From the NCBI RefSeq assembly GCF_042738955.1, contig NZ_JBHYHC010000018.1:41263-105262 (forward strand): 64,000 nt of DNA, read 5' to 3'. Position 1 is the first letter of the stretch; each line of letters begins with the position of its first letter. This DNA comes from Umezawaea sp042738955. Lineage in GTDB: Bacteria > Actinomycetota > Actinomycetes > Mycobacteriales > Pseudonocardiaceae. Of the stretch, positions 12,758-20,499 are shown in pieces. Under the pieces are notes generated by a model. The model was not told the DNA's origin, did not search any database, and saw only the letters and a list, made by a program, of their open reading frames with translations. The translations under genes were made by a program, and so were the position numbers.

Positions 12758-13543
12758 ATGAGCGGACACACACCGGACCACGACCGAGGCCTCGCGTTCG
12801 ACCTGGCGACCCTGAACCGCCGCCGCGTCCTGGCGCTGTTCGGCGGCGCGGGCCTCGCCACCCTCGTCGGCTGCGCGGCCCCCTCGACTTCTTCCCCTTC
12901 CTCTGCTTCCGCCACGGCTGCCGCTGGCGCTGTCGCCGAGATCCCGGACGAGACCGCGGGGCCGTTCCCCGGCGACGGCTCGAACGGGCCGAACATCCTG
13001 ACCGAGAGCGGCATCGTGCGGAGCGACATCCGCTCCAGCTTCGGCAGCGCCTCCGGCACCGCCCAGGGCGTGCCGCTGACCGTAAGCCTGTCCGTCCAGG
13101 ACGGCGGGAAGGCGTTGGCGGGCGCGGCGGTCTACCTGTGGCACTGCGACCGCGACGGCAACTACTCGATGTACTCCAGGGGCGTCACCGACCAGAACTA
13201 CCTGCGCGGCGTCCAGGAGACCGACTCGGCGGGCAAGGTCACCTTCACCAGCGTCTTCCCGGCCGCCTACGACGGCAGGTGGCCCCACATCCACTTCGAG
13301 GTCTACCCGGACGTCGCCGAGGCGACCAAGGCGGGCGACCCGGTGAAGACCACCCAGCTCGCGTTCCCGAAGGACGTGTGCGAGGAGGTCTACGCCACCG
13401 ACGGCTACAGCGCGAGCGTCGGCAACCTCGCCAAGACCTCCCTCGACACGGACATGGTCTTCCGCGACGGCCACGACACCCAGCTCGCCACCGTGACCGG
13501 CGACGTCTCCGGCTACACCGCGTCGCTCGTGGTGGGGCTGTAG
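12758..13543 (+). CDS. Exported lipoprotein, intradiol dioxygenase-like
   Basis: This 261-residue protein has an N-terminal NRRRVLALFGGAGLATLVGC: a twin-Arg-like n-region and a lipobox (LVGC, Cys about 39). A low-complexity Ser/Ala linker follows, then an intradiol ring-cleavage dioxygenase-type beta-sandwich. Candidate Fe(III) ligands are the Tyr residues in DGNYSMYS and YLRG and the His pair in GRWPHIHFEVY, so the 2-Tyr/2-His set looks complete. Such extracytoplasmic relatives of catechol dioxygenases are common in actinomycetes and are thought to act on plant or lignin-derived aromatics. The substrate here is unknown. Confidence 0.85.
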   Translation: MSGHTPDHDRGLAFDLATLNRRRVLALFGGAGLATLVGCAAPSTSSPSSASATAAAGAVAEIPDETAGPFPGDGSNGPNILTESGIVRSDIRSSFGSASGTAQGVPLTVSLSVQDGGKALAGAAVYLWHCDRDGNYSMYSRGVTDQNYLRGVQETDSAGKVTFTSVFPAAYDGRWPHIHFEVYPDVAEATKAGDPVKTTQLAFPKDVCEEVYATDGYSASVGNLAKTSLDTDMVFRDGHDTQLATVTGDVSGYTASLVVGL

Positions 13544-13580
13544 CTCGGCGGACCGATCGGTCGCGTGCTTTGATCACCGC

Positions 13581-14285
13581 GTGGCGCATCCTGGCGAACC
13601 CCATCACGACGACCTCGCGGGCCGGTTGAACTGGTTGCGGGCCGGGGTGCTGGGGGCGAACGACGGCATCGTGTCGACGGCCGGTCTGGTCGTCGGCGTG
13701 GCGGGCGCGACGACGGACCGGACGACGATCCTCGCCGCCGGTGTCGCCGGGCTGGTGGCGGGCGCGTTGTCGATGGCCGGTGGGGAGTACGTGTCGGTCA
13801 GCACGCAGCGGGACACCGAGCGCGCGGCCCTGGCGTTGGAGCGGCGCGAGCTGCGGGAGATGCCGGTCGAGGAGGAGCGGGAGCTCGCCGAGATCTACCA
13901 GGACAAGGGCCTGTCGGCGGAGTTGGCCGCGCGGGTCGCGCGGGAGTTGACGAGCAAGGACGCGTTCCGCGCGCACGCCGAGGCCGAGCTCCAGATCGAC
14001 CCGGACAACCTGACGAGCCCGTGGCAGGCGGCGTGGGCGTCGCTGGTGTCGTTCGCCCTGGGGGCGCTGGTGCCGGTCGTCGCGATCACGGCTCCGCCGA
14101 CGGCGTGGCGGGTGTGGACCTGCGTGGTGGCGGTGCTGACCGGCCTGGTGGTGACGGGGCTCGTCAGCGCGCGGCTCGGTGGAGGTGAACCGCGGCGGGC
14201 GGTTCTGCGGAACGTCGTGGTGGGGGCCTTGACGATGGTGGTCACCTACTACACGGGCGTCCTGTTCGGCGTCACGGTCGGTTAG
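13581..14285 (+). CDS. VIT1/CCC1-family metal transporter
   Basis: This 234-residue membrane protein of the vacuolar iron transporter family contains the TM1 signature WLRAGVLGANDGIVSTAGLV and the TM2 GALSMAGGEYVSVSTQRD. A charged, helical, Glu-rich cytosolic loop (about 80-135, ERRELREMPVEEERELAEI) resembles the metal-binding domain of plant VIT1. Three more helices run to the C-terminus. Likely transport is Fe2+ or Mn2+ efflux or detoxification. Start is the GTG at 13581 without a visible ribosome site. Thirteen bases separate it from the next gene, so the two may be co-transcribed. Confidence 0.87.
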   Translation: MAHPGEPHHDDLAGRLNWLRAGVLGANDGIVSTAGLVVGVAGATTDRTTILAAGVAGLVAGALSMAGGEYVSVSTQRDTERAALALERRELREMPVEEERELAEIYQDKGLSAELAARVARELTSKDAFRAHAEAELQIDPDNLTSPWQAAWASLVSFALGALVPVVAITAPPTAWRVWTCVVAVLTGLVVTGLVSARLGGGEPRRAVLRNVVVGALTMVVTYYTGVLFGVTVG

Positions 14286-14298
14286 GCGGAGGAGCGGC

Positions 14299-14754
14299 GT
14301 GGACGAGGTTCGCAAGGTCGACACGGGTGCGCGCACGGTGACCCGGCAGGTCGTGGTCGACGCCCCGGCGGCGGAGCTGTTCGCGATGCTCGCGAACCCG
14401 CACCGGCACAGCGAGGTCGACGGGTCCGGCACCGTTCAACGGGGTGTGCGCGGGCCGGAGCGGCTCAGCCAGGGCGCGGAGTTCTCGGTCGCCATGAAGA
14501 TGTACGGCCTCCCGTACCGGATCAAGAGCCACGTCACGCGGTTCGAGGACGGCAGGCTGATCGAGTGGCGGCACCCGGCGGGCCACCACTGGCGGTGGAC
14601 GTTCGACGAGGCCGATGGGCGCACGACCGTGACGGAGACGTTCGACTACAACGGCTCCCGCTCGCCGAAGGTCCTGGAGCTGCTGAAGATGCCCGCCCTG
14701 AACGCGAAGGGCATCAGCGCCACCCTCGCGGGCCTGCGCGACCGGTACGCCTAG
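14299..14754 (+). CDS. SRPBCC (START-like) family protein
   Basis: This 151-residue protein begins VTRQVVVDAPAAELFAMLANPHRHSEVDGSGTV, the standard opening of polyketide-cyclase/Bet-v1-like SRPBCC proteins. It continues with a beta-hairpin (WRHPAGHHWRWTFDEADG) and a long C-terminal helix. The fold binds hydrophobic ligands; no enzyme activity can be assigned. GTG start with GGAGGAG upstream. The stop TAG at 14752-14754 interlocks with the stop of the convergent methyltransferase through CTAG. Confidence 0.8.
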   Translation: MDEVRKVDTGARTVTRQVVVDAPAAELFAMLANPHRHSEVDGSGTVQRGVRGPERLSQGAEFSVAMKMYGLPYRIKSHVTRFEDGRLIEWRHPAGHHWRWTFDEADGRTTVTETFDYNGSRSPKVLELLKMPALNAKGISATLAGLRDRYA

Positions 14755-15455
14755 GCCTCCAGCACGAAGAACAGGAACCCGAGGAAGCTCGTGTTCCCGT
14801 GGAACTCCTCCGGGAACAGTTCGCGGGCCTCGAGCGCGGGCGGCGGCTCGCTGATGACGCCGATCCGGAACCCGGCCGCGCTGAACGCGTCGGTCATCGC
14901 GTGCAACGGCCGGTTCCAGAAGCTCATCCGGGTGGTCCGCCCGCCCAGCGTCCACTCCTCGGTCCAGTTGTACGTCGAGAAGTAGTCGAAGTCGGCCCCG
15001 GTCGCGCGGTGCAGGAGCGTGACCGCGAACGGGTGGTCTACCGAGGCGATGAGCCGCCCGCCGGGCTTCAGCACGCGCCGCACCTCGGCGAGCGTCGGCC
15101 CCCAGTCCCGCAGGTAGTGCAGCACGAGCGACGCGACGACGTCGTCGAACGCCCCGTCCGCGTAGGGCAGCGGCTCGGCCAGGTCGGCGACCCGCAGGTC
15201 GACCCCGTCCCCGAGCCGCCGCCGCGCCTGCTCCACCATGCCCGCACTGCTGTCGAACCCGGACACGACAGCACCCCGCTCACGCAACGCGGCGGCCAAC
15301 GGCCCTGCCCCACAACCCGCGTCGAGGATCCGCCGCCCGGCCACGTCCCCGGCGAGCCCCAGCATCGCCGGGCGCTCGTAGTAGGCGTTCATGAGGCTGT
15401 TCTCGTTCTCGGCCGTGTACGCCTCGGCCATCCCGTCGTAGACGTTCGCGCTCAT
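14751..15455 (-). CDS. Class I SAM-dependent methyltransferase
   Basis: This 234-residue enzyme has a Rossmann methyltransferase core: motif I ILDAGCGAGPLAAALRERGA, the acidic strand-2 end GFDSSAGMVEQA, motif II-like GAFDDVVASLVLHYL, and motif III VLKPGGRLIASVDHP. The C-terminal part (FWNRPLHAMTDAFSAAGF) is the ubiE/Methyltransf_11 type substrate lobe. The methyl acceptor is unknown. ATG at 15455. It is convergent with the SRPBCC gene, with overlapping stop codons. Confidence 0.85.
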   Translation of the reverse strand: MSANVYDGMAEAYTAENENSLMNAYYERPAMLGLAGDVAGRRILDAGCGAGPLAAALRERGAVVSGFDSSAGMVEQARRRLGDGVDLRVADLAEPLPYADGAFDDVVASLVLHYLRDWGPTLAEVRRVLKPGGRLIASVDHPFAVTLLHRATGADFDYFSTYNWTEEWTLGGRTTRMSFWNRPLHAMTDAFSAAGFRIGVISEPPPALEARELFPEEFHGNTSFLGFLFFVLEA

Positions 15456-15478
15456 GCGACCGACCCTGGCACAGCCGC

Positions 15479-16039
15479 TCAGCCGGACTCGGTGATCTTC
15501 CAGCGGGGGCCGTCCTGCCAGTTGGCCTCGAGCTTCGACTTCTCCGTGGGGCTCTGGAACTCGACGACGAGGGTCGTGGCCGTCGGTTGTTGGACGGAGA
15601 CGGCGAATCCCTGCCGTGGTGTGGCGGAGATGGTCTGCACGGCGTCCGCGCCGAAGCGGACCGCCACCTCGCCGCCGTCGAGCTGGAAGCTGCGGATGTA
15701 GACCTGCTTGCCGTTCTCCTCCGTCCAGCTGCCCTCGGTCGACGCCAGGCGCGCCGGTGGGGAGGCCGAGGTGGACGACGAGGTCGTCGTGGTGGTGACC
15801 GAGGAACTGCTTCCCGGTGTCGAGGACGCCGGGGGAGGGGTGGACTTCGAGAGCGACGTCGTGGTGGTGGTCGTGGTGACGCTGCTGGTCACGAGGGTTT
15901 GGCCGGTGACGACCTGGGGGCGTTGCTGGACTCCCGCTTCGAGCACGGAGCGGACGCCGAGCCAGGACAGCGCCACGGCTACCGCCGTCGATGCCAGCCA
16001 AGCCGCGATGTACCGGATGCCATGTGCCACGGGTGGCAT
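15479..16039 (-). CDS. Membrane-anchored protein with Thr/Ser linker
   Basis: This 186-residue protein has one N-terminal TM segment (YIAAWLASTAVAVALSWLGV), a long Thr/Ser/Pro-rich extracytoplasmic linker (about 50-100), and a globular C-terminal half with alternating strands (VYIRSFQLDGGEVAVRFGAD, TATTLVVEFQSP). No named family recognised. It is divergent from the two-component system with only about 20 bp between starts, so the two share a promoter region. It may be that system's target or a partner in sensing envelope conditions. Function unknown. Confidence 0.65.
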   Translation of the reverse strand: MPPVAHGIRYIAAWLASTAVAVALSWLGVRSVLEAGVQQRPQVVTGQTLVTSSVTTTTTTTSLSKSTPPPASSTPGSSSSVTTTTTSSSTSASPPARLASTEGSWTEENGKQVYIRSFQLDGGEVAVRFGADAVQTISATPRQGFAVSVQQPTATTLVVEFQSPTEKSKLEANWQDGPRWKITESG

Positions 16040-16059
16040 CCTGCCAGTACCTTCCTCCC

Positions 16060-16740
16060 ATGCCTTCGGTGCTGCTCGTCGAGGACGATCCGGTCGTGCG
16101 TTCCGCTGTGACCAGGGCCCTCACCGCACTCGGCAACGCGGTGACCCCGGTCGGGACCGCGCTGGACGCGTTGCGGGAGATCACGTCGGGTTCGTTCGAC
16201 GTGGTCGTGCTGGATCTGGGTCTGCCGGACATGGACGGCGGCGACGCGCTGCGCATGATGCGCGGCGTGTGCGACGTCCCCGTGATCGTGGCGACCGCGC
16301 GGGACGACGAGACGGAGATCGTGCGCCTGCTCAACGCGGGCGCGGACGACTACCTCGTGAAGCCGTTCTCCAGCGACCACCTGGCCGCGCGGTTGGCGGC
16401 CGTCCTGCGCCGTGCCAGACGCGACGACGCGCACGAGCCGCTGCGCGTCGGTGAGCTGGTGGTGGACCTGGAACGGCGGGAAGCCGCGTTGAGCGGGCGG
16501 GTCCTCGCGCTGACGCGCAAGGAGTTCGACCTGCTGGCGTACCTGGCGGCCCGCGAGGGCAAGGTCGTGCCGCGGGGGGAGCTGCTGTCGAACCTGTGGA
16601 ACATGCCGGGCAACCAGGACGACCAGACGCTCGACGTCCACCTGTCGTGGCTGCGGCGCAAGCTCGGTGAACGCGCCGCCGCACCCCGTTACCTGCACAC
16701 CGTCCGCGGTGTCGGGTTCAAGCTGACGGCGGCTGGGTGA
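16060..16740 (+). CDS. OmpR/PhoB-family response regulator
   Basis: This 226-residue regulator has a receiver domain (1-120) with the acidic pocket EDD (8-10), phospho-acceptor Asp52 in VVLDLGLPDMDG, the conserved Thr in VATARDD and the Lys in YLVKPFSSDH. The C-terminal winged helix (about 130-226) has RKEFDLLAYLAAREG and LDVHLSWLRRKLG, and ends with YLHTVRGVGFKL, typical of OmpR-type regulators. The ATG at 16060 starts MPSVLLVEDDP. It overlaps the histidine kinase gene by 4 bases (GTGA) and is divergent from a membrane-anchored protein gene. Confidence 0.95.
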   Translation: MPSVLLVEDDPVVRSAVTRALTALGNAVTPVGTALDALREITSGSFDVVVLDLGLPDMDGGDALRMMRGVCDVPVIVATARDDETEIVRLLNAGADDYLVKPFSSDHLAARLAAVLRRARRDDAHEPLRVGELVVDLERREAALSGRVLALTRKEFDLLAYLAAREGKVVPRGELLSNLWNMPGNQDDQTLDVHLSWLRRKLGERAAAPRYLHTVRGVGFKLTAAG

Positions 16741-18023
16741 GACGCTCGCTCGCGCTCGTCGCCCTCGCGGTCACCTCCATGATCGCGTTGGCGTTCCTCA
16801 TCCCACTGGCGCTCGTGGTGGGACAACTGGCCGAGGACCGCGCACTCGCCGAAGCCGAGCGCCAAGCCGTCGCACTGACGCCGGTGCTCGTCATCACGAA
16901 CGAGCCCAAGGCGATCGAGCAGGCCCTCGCCAGCACGCAGTACGGCGGGGCGGGCCGGATCGCGGTGCACCTGCCCAGCGGACAGGTGCTCGGGTTCGTG
17001 AAGTCGACGCCCGAGCAGCTCGCCACCGCCAAGGAGGAGGGCAAGTCGTTCACCGCGTCGGTGTCCGACGGCCGCGTCTACCTCCAGCCCGTCGTCCTCG
17101 ACCGCGGCCGGGTGGCCGTCGTGGAGGCGTTCATCCCCGAGGCGGACCTGTCGCGCGGTGTCGAGTCGGCGTGGCTGGCGCTGTCCGGCGTGGCCATCGT
17201 GCTGGTCCTCGGGTCCGTGCTCGTCGCCGACCGCCTCGGCGCGCGGGTCGTGAGCGCCGCGTCGGCGCTGGCGGACGGCGCGCGCAAGATGGAGCAGGGC
17301 GACCTGACCGCACGCGTGGAGCCCACCGGTCCGCCGGAACTGGTCGAGGCGGGCGGCGCGTTCAACCGGATGGCGGCACGGATAGGCCAACTGGTCGCAT
17401 CCGAACGGGAAGTGCTGGCGGATTTGTCACACCGCCTGCGCACACCGTTGACGGCATTGCGGCTCGATTCCGAAACGCTCGGCACGGACAGCAGCGCGAA
17501 TCGCGTCCGGCAGGCCGTGCACGCGTTGGAGCGCGAGGTCAACGAACTGATCCGCGCGGCCCGGCGGGAACTGGTCGACCCGGACAGCAACCGGTGCGAC
17601 GCGGCGCTCGTGGTGCAGGACCGGCTGGTGTTCTGGTCCGCGCTGGCCGACGACCAGCAGCGCCTGTGGAACCTCCGGGGCACCGAGAAGCGGGCCATGG
17701 TGGGCCTCGCCCGGTCCGACCTGGCGGCCGCGATGGACGCCGTGATCGGCAACATCTTCCGGCACACCCCGGAAGGCACGAACTTCGTCGTCGCCCTCTT
17801 CCACCAGGCAGAACGAGTCGTCATCGTCATCGAGGACGCGGGCCCCGGCATCCCCGACACGGCCGCCGCGATGAAGCGCGGCGTGAGCGGCGCGGGGTCG
17901 ACCGGACTGGGCATGGACATCGTCCGGCGGGCCGCCGAGGCGACCGGCGGATCGCTGCGGATCGACCGGGGACCGCTGGGCGGCACCAGGGTCCAGCTGC
18001 GCCTCACGAGGCTACCGGACTGA
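16737..18023 (+). CDS. Sensor histidine kinase
   Basis: This 428-residue membrane kinase has TM1 (about 5-28), a roughly 110-residue extracytoplasmic sensor region, TM2 (about 140-162), a HAMP domain (ARVVSAASALADGARKMEQGDLTARV), and a HisKA H-box SHRLRTPLTALRLD. The H-box is of the SHRLRTPL variant common in actinomycetes. The HATPase domain has N-box DAVIGNIFRHTPEG, G1 EDAGPGIPD and G2 STGLGMDIV. All catalytic boxes are present. It is coupled to the response regulator by a GTGA overlap, so the two are a cognate pair. The signal is unknown. Confidence 0.95.
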   Translation: MRRSLALVALAVTSMIALAFLIPLALVVGQLAEDRALAEAERQAVALTPVLVITNEPKAIEQALASTQYGGAGRIAVHLPSGQVLGFVKSTPEQLATAKEEGKSFTASVSDGRVYLQPVVLDRGRVAVVEAFIPEADLSRGVESAWLALSGVAIVLVLGSVLVADRLGARVVSAASALADGARKMEQGDLTARVEPTGPPELVEAGGAFNRMAARIGQLVASEREVLADLSHRLRTPLTALRLDSETLGTDSSANRVRQAVHALEREVNELIRAARRELVDPDSNRCDAALVVQDRLVFWSALADDQQRLWNLRGTEKRAMVGLARSDLAAAMDAVIGNIFRHTPEGTNFVVALFHQAERVVIVIEDAGPGIPDTAAAMKRGVSGAGSTGLGMDIVRRAAEATGGSLRIDRGPLGGTRVQLRLTRLPD

Positions 18024-18083
18024 TCGGTCTCTTCCTTTAATTATCCTGTCGTGAGGTTTAAATGTACCATAAATAATTGTTCC

Positions 18084-18111
18084 TTGACATTGTTTTGAAT
18101 GCGGCTAGGGT
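18084..18111 (+). promoter_or_regulatory. Sigma70-type promoter of CAP-domain gene
   Basis: TTGACA at 18084-18089, a 16-bp spacer and TAGGGT at 18106-18111 lie in an unusually AT-rich 100 bp. The inferred start of transcription at about 18118 gives a leader of about 40 bases to the GTG at 18160. Confidence 0.65.
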
Positions 18112-18159
18112 TTTGCGAGGCCATTGTTTCCGCCTATGCCGCAGAAGAGGAACCCCGCC

Positions 18160-18906
18160 GTGCCTCGCACCACAACACCCCTCCGCTCGCTCCTGCTCGC
18201 CTTCGGCACCGTCGTGCTGATCGCCGGATGCGAACCCGGTGGCACCGTTGGCGCGGGTGGCGGAGGAGGTGGCGGCGGCTTCGTGACCGCGACGGAGACC
18301 CCGAGCGCGGTGGCCACGTCGCCGTCGAACGACGACCTGCGCGGCCCGGCGTCCAGTTCGGCCTCGGCCTCGGCGTCGAGCAGCAGCGCCGCTCCCAGCA
18401 GCTCCGAGTCGGCCGCCCCGACCACGACGACCACCACCGAGACCTCCACGGCCGCCGCCCCGCCGCCCAAGACGACGGAGAAGCCCGCGGACCCGCCGCC
18501 CGCGAACACCCCGGCCCCGACCGAGGCGCAGGCCCAGGAGGCCAAGGTCCTGGAGATCACCAACCAGGAACGCGCCACCGCCGGCTGCGCCCCGTTGACC
18601 GCCGACGACCGCCTCGCGGCCTCGGCCCGCGGCCACAGCCAGGACATGGCCAACCAGAACTACTTCGACCACGTCTCCAAGGACGGCCGCACGTTCGTCG
18701 ACCGCATCAAGGCCGCGGGCTTCCCGAACCCCGGCGCGGAGAACATCGCCGCGGGCCAGCCGACCCCCGAAGCCGTCATGAAGGGCTGGATGGAGTCCCC
18801 CGGCCACCGCGCCAACATCCTCAACTGCGGCCTCAAGTTCCTCGGCGTCGGCGTCGCCAAGGGCGGCTCGTTCGGCATCTACTGGACCCAGAACTTCGGC
18901 TGGTAG
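18160..18906 (+). CDS. CAP/SCP (PR-1) domain lipoprotein
   Basis: This 248-residue exported protein has a signal peptide ending in the lipobox LIAGC, then Gly-rich and Ser/Thr/Pro-rich linkers (about 90 residues). The C-terminal SCP/CAP domain (about 125-248) has VLEITNQERATAGCAPL, RGHSQDMANQNYFDHVS, GAENIAAG and MESPGHRANILN, and ends YWTQNFGW. The CAP cavity residues (His of RGHS, Glu of GAEN, His of PGHR) are all present. Bacterial members are secreted and of mostly unknown role. The GTG at 18160 follows GAAGAGG; an ATG at 18136 is a possible alternative start. Confidence 0.87.
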   Translation: MPRTTTPLRSLLLAFGTVVLIAGCEPGGTVGAGGGGGGGGFVTATETPSAVATSPSNDDLRGPASSSASASASSSSAAPSSSESAAPTTTTTTETSTAAAPPPKTTEKPADPPPANTPAPTEAQAQEAKVLEITNQERATAGCAPLTADDRLAASARGHSQDMANQNYFDHVSKDGRTFVDRIKAAGFPNPGAENIAAGQPTPEAVMKGWMESPGHRANILNCGLKFLGVGVAKGGSFGIYWTQNFGW

Positions 18907-18943
18907 ATCACTCCGAGTCGTTCGGAAGCTCTTCCCCCAGAAC

Positions 18944-18978
18944 TCAGGCACCCCGAGCCCTGCACTCGGGGTGCCTGA
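18944..18978. terminator. Strong bidirectional hairpin terminator
   Basis: TCAGGCACCCCGAG (18944-18957) pairs perfectly with CTCGGGGTGCCTGA (18965-18978): a 14-bp stem with a 7-base loop. It sits between the convergent CAP-domain gene and phosphotransferase gene. Confidence 0.85.
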
Positions 18979-18985
18979 CCACTTC

Positions 18986-19897
18986 TCAGCCCAGCAGCTC
19001 CCGCACCCACGCCACGGTGGACTCGGCCTGCTCCCGCTGGAACGCCCGCAACGTCGGCAACCCCTCCGGCGCGGGCAACCGGGCCCCGTCGGCGAAGAAC
19101 CCGGCCATCCCGGCCAACACCCCGACCAGGTCACCGAGGTCCACGTCGGGGACGTGCCGGGCCAGCAGCGCCGACGTGTCGTGCCCGCCGTGCAGCCGGA
19201 CGTTGAGCAGCAGGAGCACCGTGTCCACCCACCACGGTCCCCGGCAGGCCCACGGCCAGTCCACGACGGTCACCGCGCCGTCCGCGCCCAGCAGGAAGTT
19301 GTCGGCGCGGACGTCCAGGTGCGCCAGCGTCTCGCCCGCCAGCGCCGCGAGCCCACGGTCGGCCGAGGCCCGCAACGCGTCCAGGTGCTCCGCCACCCAC
19401 GGGTCGAGGTCCGGCGGCGGGTCGGCCGCGATCCGGTGCCACCCGGCGAAGTCGTGGGCCAATCCCTCGGCGGCCGTGCGCAGCCCGGCCACCGGCGAGG
19501 GCGTCGTCGACTCCGCGAGGTCTGCCAACGCCCGGAGCACCAGGTCCAGTTCGGGTCCGGTCCACGGCGTCACCGGATGACGTCCCTCCACGTCCGACAG
19601 CACCAGCGCGATCCACTCGCCGTCGTCGAAGGTCCCCAGCAGCTTCGGCGCGTGCGCCTGCGGAGGCAGCGCGGCGGTCACCACGGCCTCCCGGCGGTGC
19701 AACTCGCAGCTCCGCTCGTTCTGCGCCGGGCTCACCGCCTTCACGAACGCCCGCGACCCGGACGCGGTCACCACCCGGTCCGCTGTCCCCGGCGAGAACC
19801 CACCGGGCTGCGACACCGCCTCCACCACGGTCCCGCCGATGATCTCCTCCACGCCGCGGCGCACGGGCGCGGGCAGGTCGTCCCAGGTGATCCGCAT
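18986..19897 (-). CDS. Aminoglycoside phosphotransferase-family kinase
   Basis: This 303-residue APH/choline-kinase-fold protein shows a weak N-lobe nucleotide loop (PGGFSPGTADRVV), a Lys region (SRAFVKAVS), the catalytic loop LAHLDVRADNFLL (H-x-D-x4-N) and the metal-binding VVDWPWACRG (DW, corresponding to DFG). Such proteins phosphorylate small hydroxylated molecules; resistance to an antibiotic is not demonstrated. ATG at 19897 with GGGGAG upstream. Only two bases separate it from the stop of the Lrp gene, so the two are an operon and translationally linked. Confidence 0.82.
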   Translation of the reverse strand: MRITWDDLPAPVRRGVEEIIGGTVVEAVSQPGGFSPGTADRVVTASGSRAFVKAVSPAQNERSCELHRREAVVTAALPPQAHAPKLLGTFDDGEWIALVLSDVEGRHPVTPWTGPELDLVLRALADLAESTTPSPVAGLRTAAEGLAHDFAGWHRIAADPPPDLDPWVAEHLDALRASADRGLAALAGETLAHLDVRADNFLLGADGAVTVVDWPWACRGPWWVDTVLLLLNVRLHGGHDTSALLARHVPDVDLGDLVGVLAGMAGFFADGARLPAPEGLPTLRAFQREQAESTVAWVRELLG

Positions 19898-19899
19898 CG

Positions 19900-20394
19900 T
19901 CACTCCCCAGGGCTGTGCAGCTCGTCGAGCACGAGCACGGTGTGGCTGGACGTCACGTCCGGCATGGTCTGCAACCGGTTCAGGACCAGGTCGCGCAGGC
20001 TGTGCGCGTCCGGAGCGCGCACCAGCAGCACGAGGTCGTAGTCGCCGGACACCAGCGCGCCGTGCCACACCTCCGGGATCTCCCGGATCCGCCGCCGCAC
20101 CGTCTTCCACGAGTGCTGGCTGATCTTCAGGTACACGTACGCCGAGATGCCGAACCCGTACCGCTCCGGGTCCACGTCCGCGCTGTAGCCGGTGATCACC
20201 TTGTCGCGGTGCAGGCGGTCCACGCGCGAGTACGCGCTCGCGCGGGAGATGTGCAGGCGTTCGGCCAGCCCGCGCATGGACAGCCTGCCGTCGGCGCGCA
20301 GCTCCTCCACGATGCGGCGGTCGGTGTCGTCGAGCGGGTCCAGACGTCCAGTCGGCACGGCCTTCACGGGGGGCTTGGCAGGCATGTGGTTCAC
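19900..20394 (-). CDS. Lrp/AsnC-family regulator, likely of the bkd operon
   Basis: This 164-residue protein has an N-terminal winged HTH (LDDTDRRIVEELRADGRLSMRGLAERLHISRASAYSR split by the turn at SMRG) and a C-terminal RAM ligand-binding domain (about 85-160) with VSGDYDLVLLVRAPD and the closing SSHTVLVLDELHSP. It is divergent from the E1alpha gene of a branched-chain 2-oxoacid dehydrogenase. In other bacteria an Lrp-type regulator (BdkR/BkdR) controls exactly these genes, so a role in sensing branched-chain amino acids is likely. Start is ATG at 20394; a second ATG at 20385 is equally possible. Confidence 0.88.
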   Translation of the reverse strand: MNHMPAKPPVKAVPTGRLDPLDDTDRRIVEELRADGRLSMRGLAERLHISRASAYSRVDRLHRDKVITGYSADVDPERYGFGISAYVYLKISQHSWKTVRRRIREIPEVWHGALVSGDYDLVLLVRAPDAHSLRDLVLNRLQTMPDVTSSHTVLVLDELHSPGE

Positions 20395-20419
20395 GATAAC
20401 CGCCGGTCACGACCATTCG

Positions 20420-20438
20420 TCCAGGGAAACGGCCTGGA
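20420..20438. promoter_or_regulatory. Candidate Lrp operator for the bkd operon
   Basis: TCCAGG-N7-CCTGGA is an inverted repeat between the divergent Lrp and E1alpha genes, 62 bp upstream of the E1alpha ATG. Lrp-family sites are usually short degenerate palindromes in this position. Assignment is by position and symmetry only. Confidence 0.4.
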
Positions 20439-20499
20439 TCTAGAACTTTGGCTGTGACCCGGTTCACCATGGGCCTCACCCTGGGCCCGAGGAGGACAC

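Noticed and set aside
18986..19897. Antibiotic-resistance aminoglycoside phosphotransferase
   Set aside because: Only the general APH kinase fold is visible; family contains many unrelated small-molecule kinases, so no resistance claim is made.
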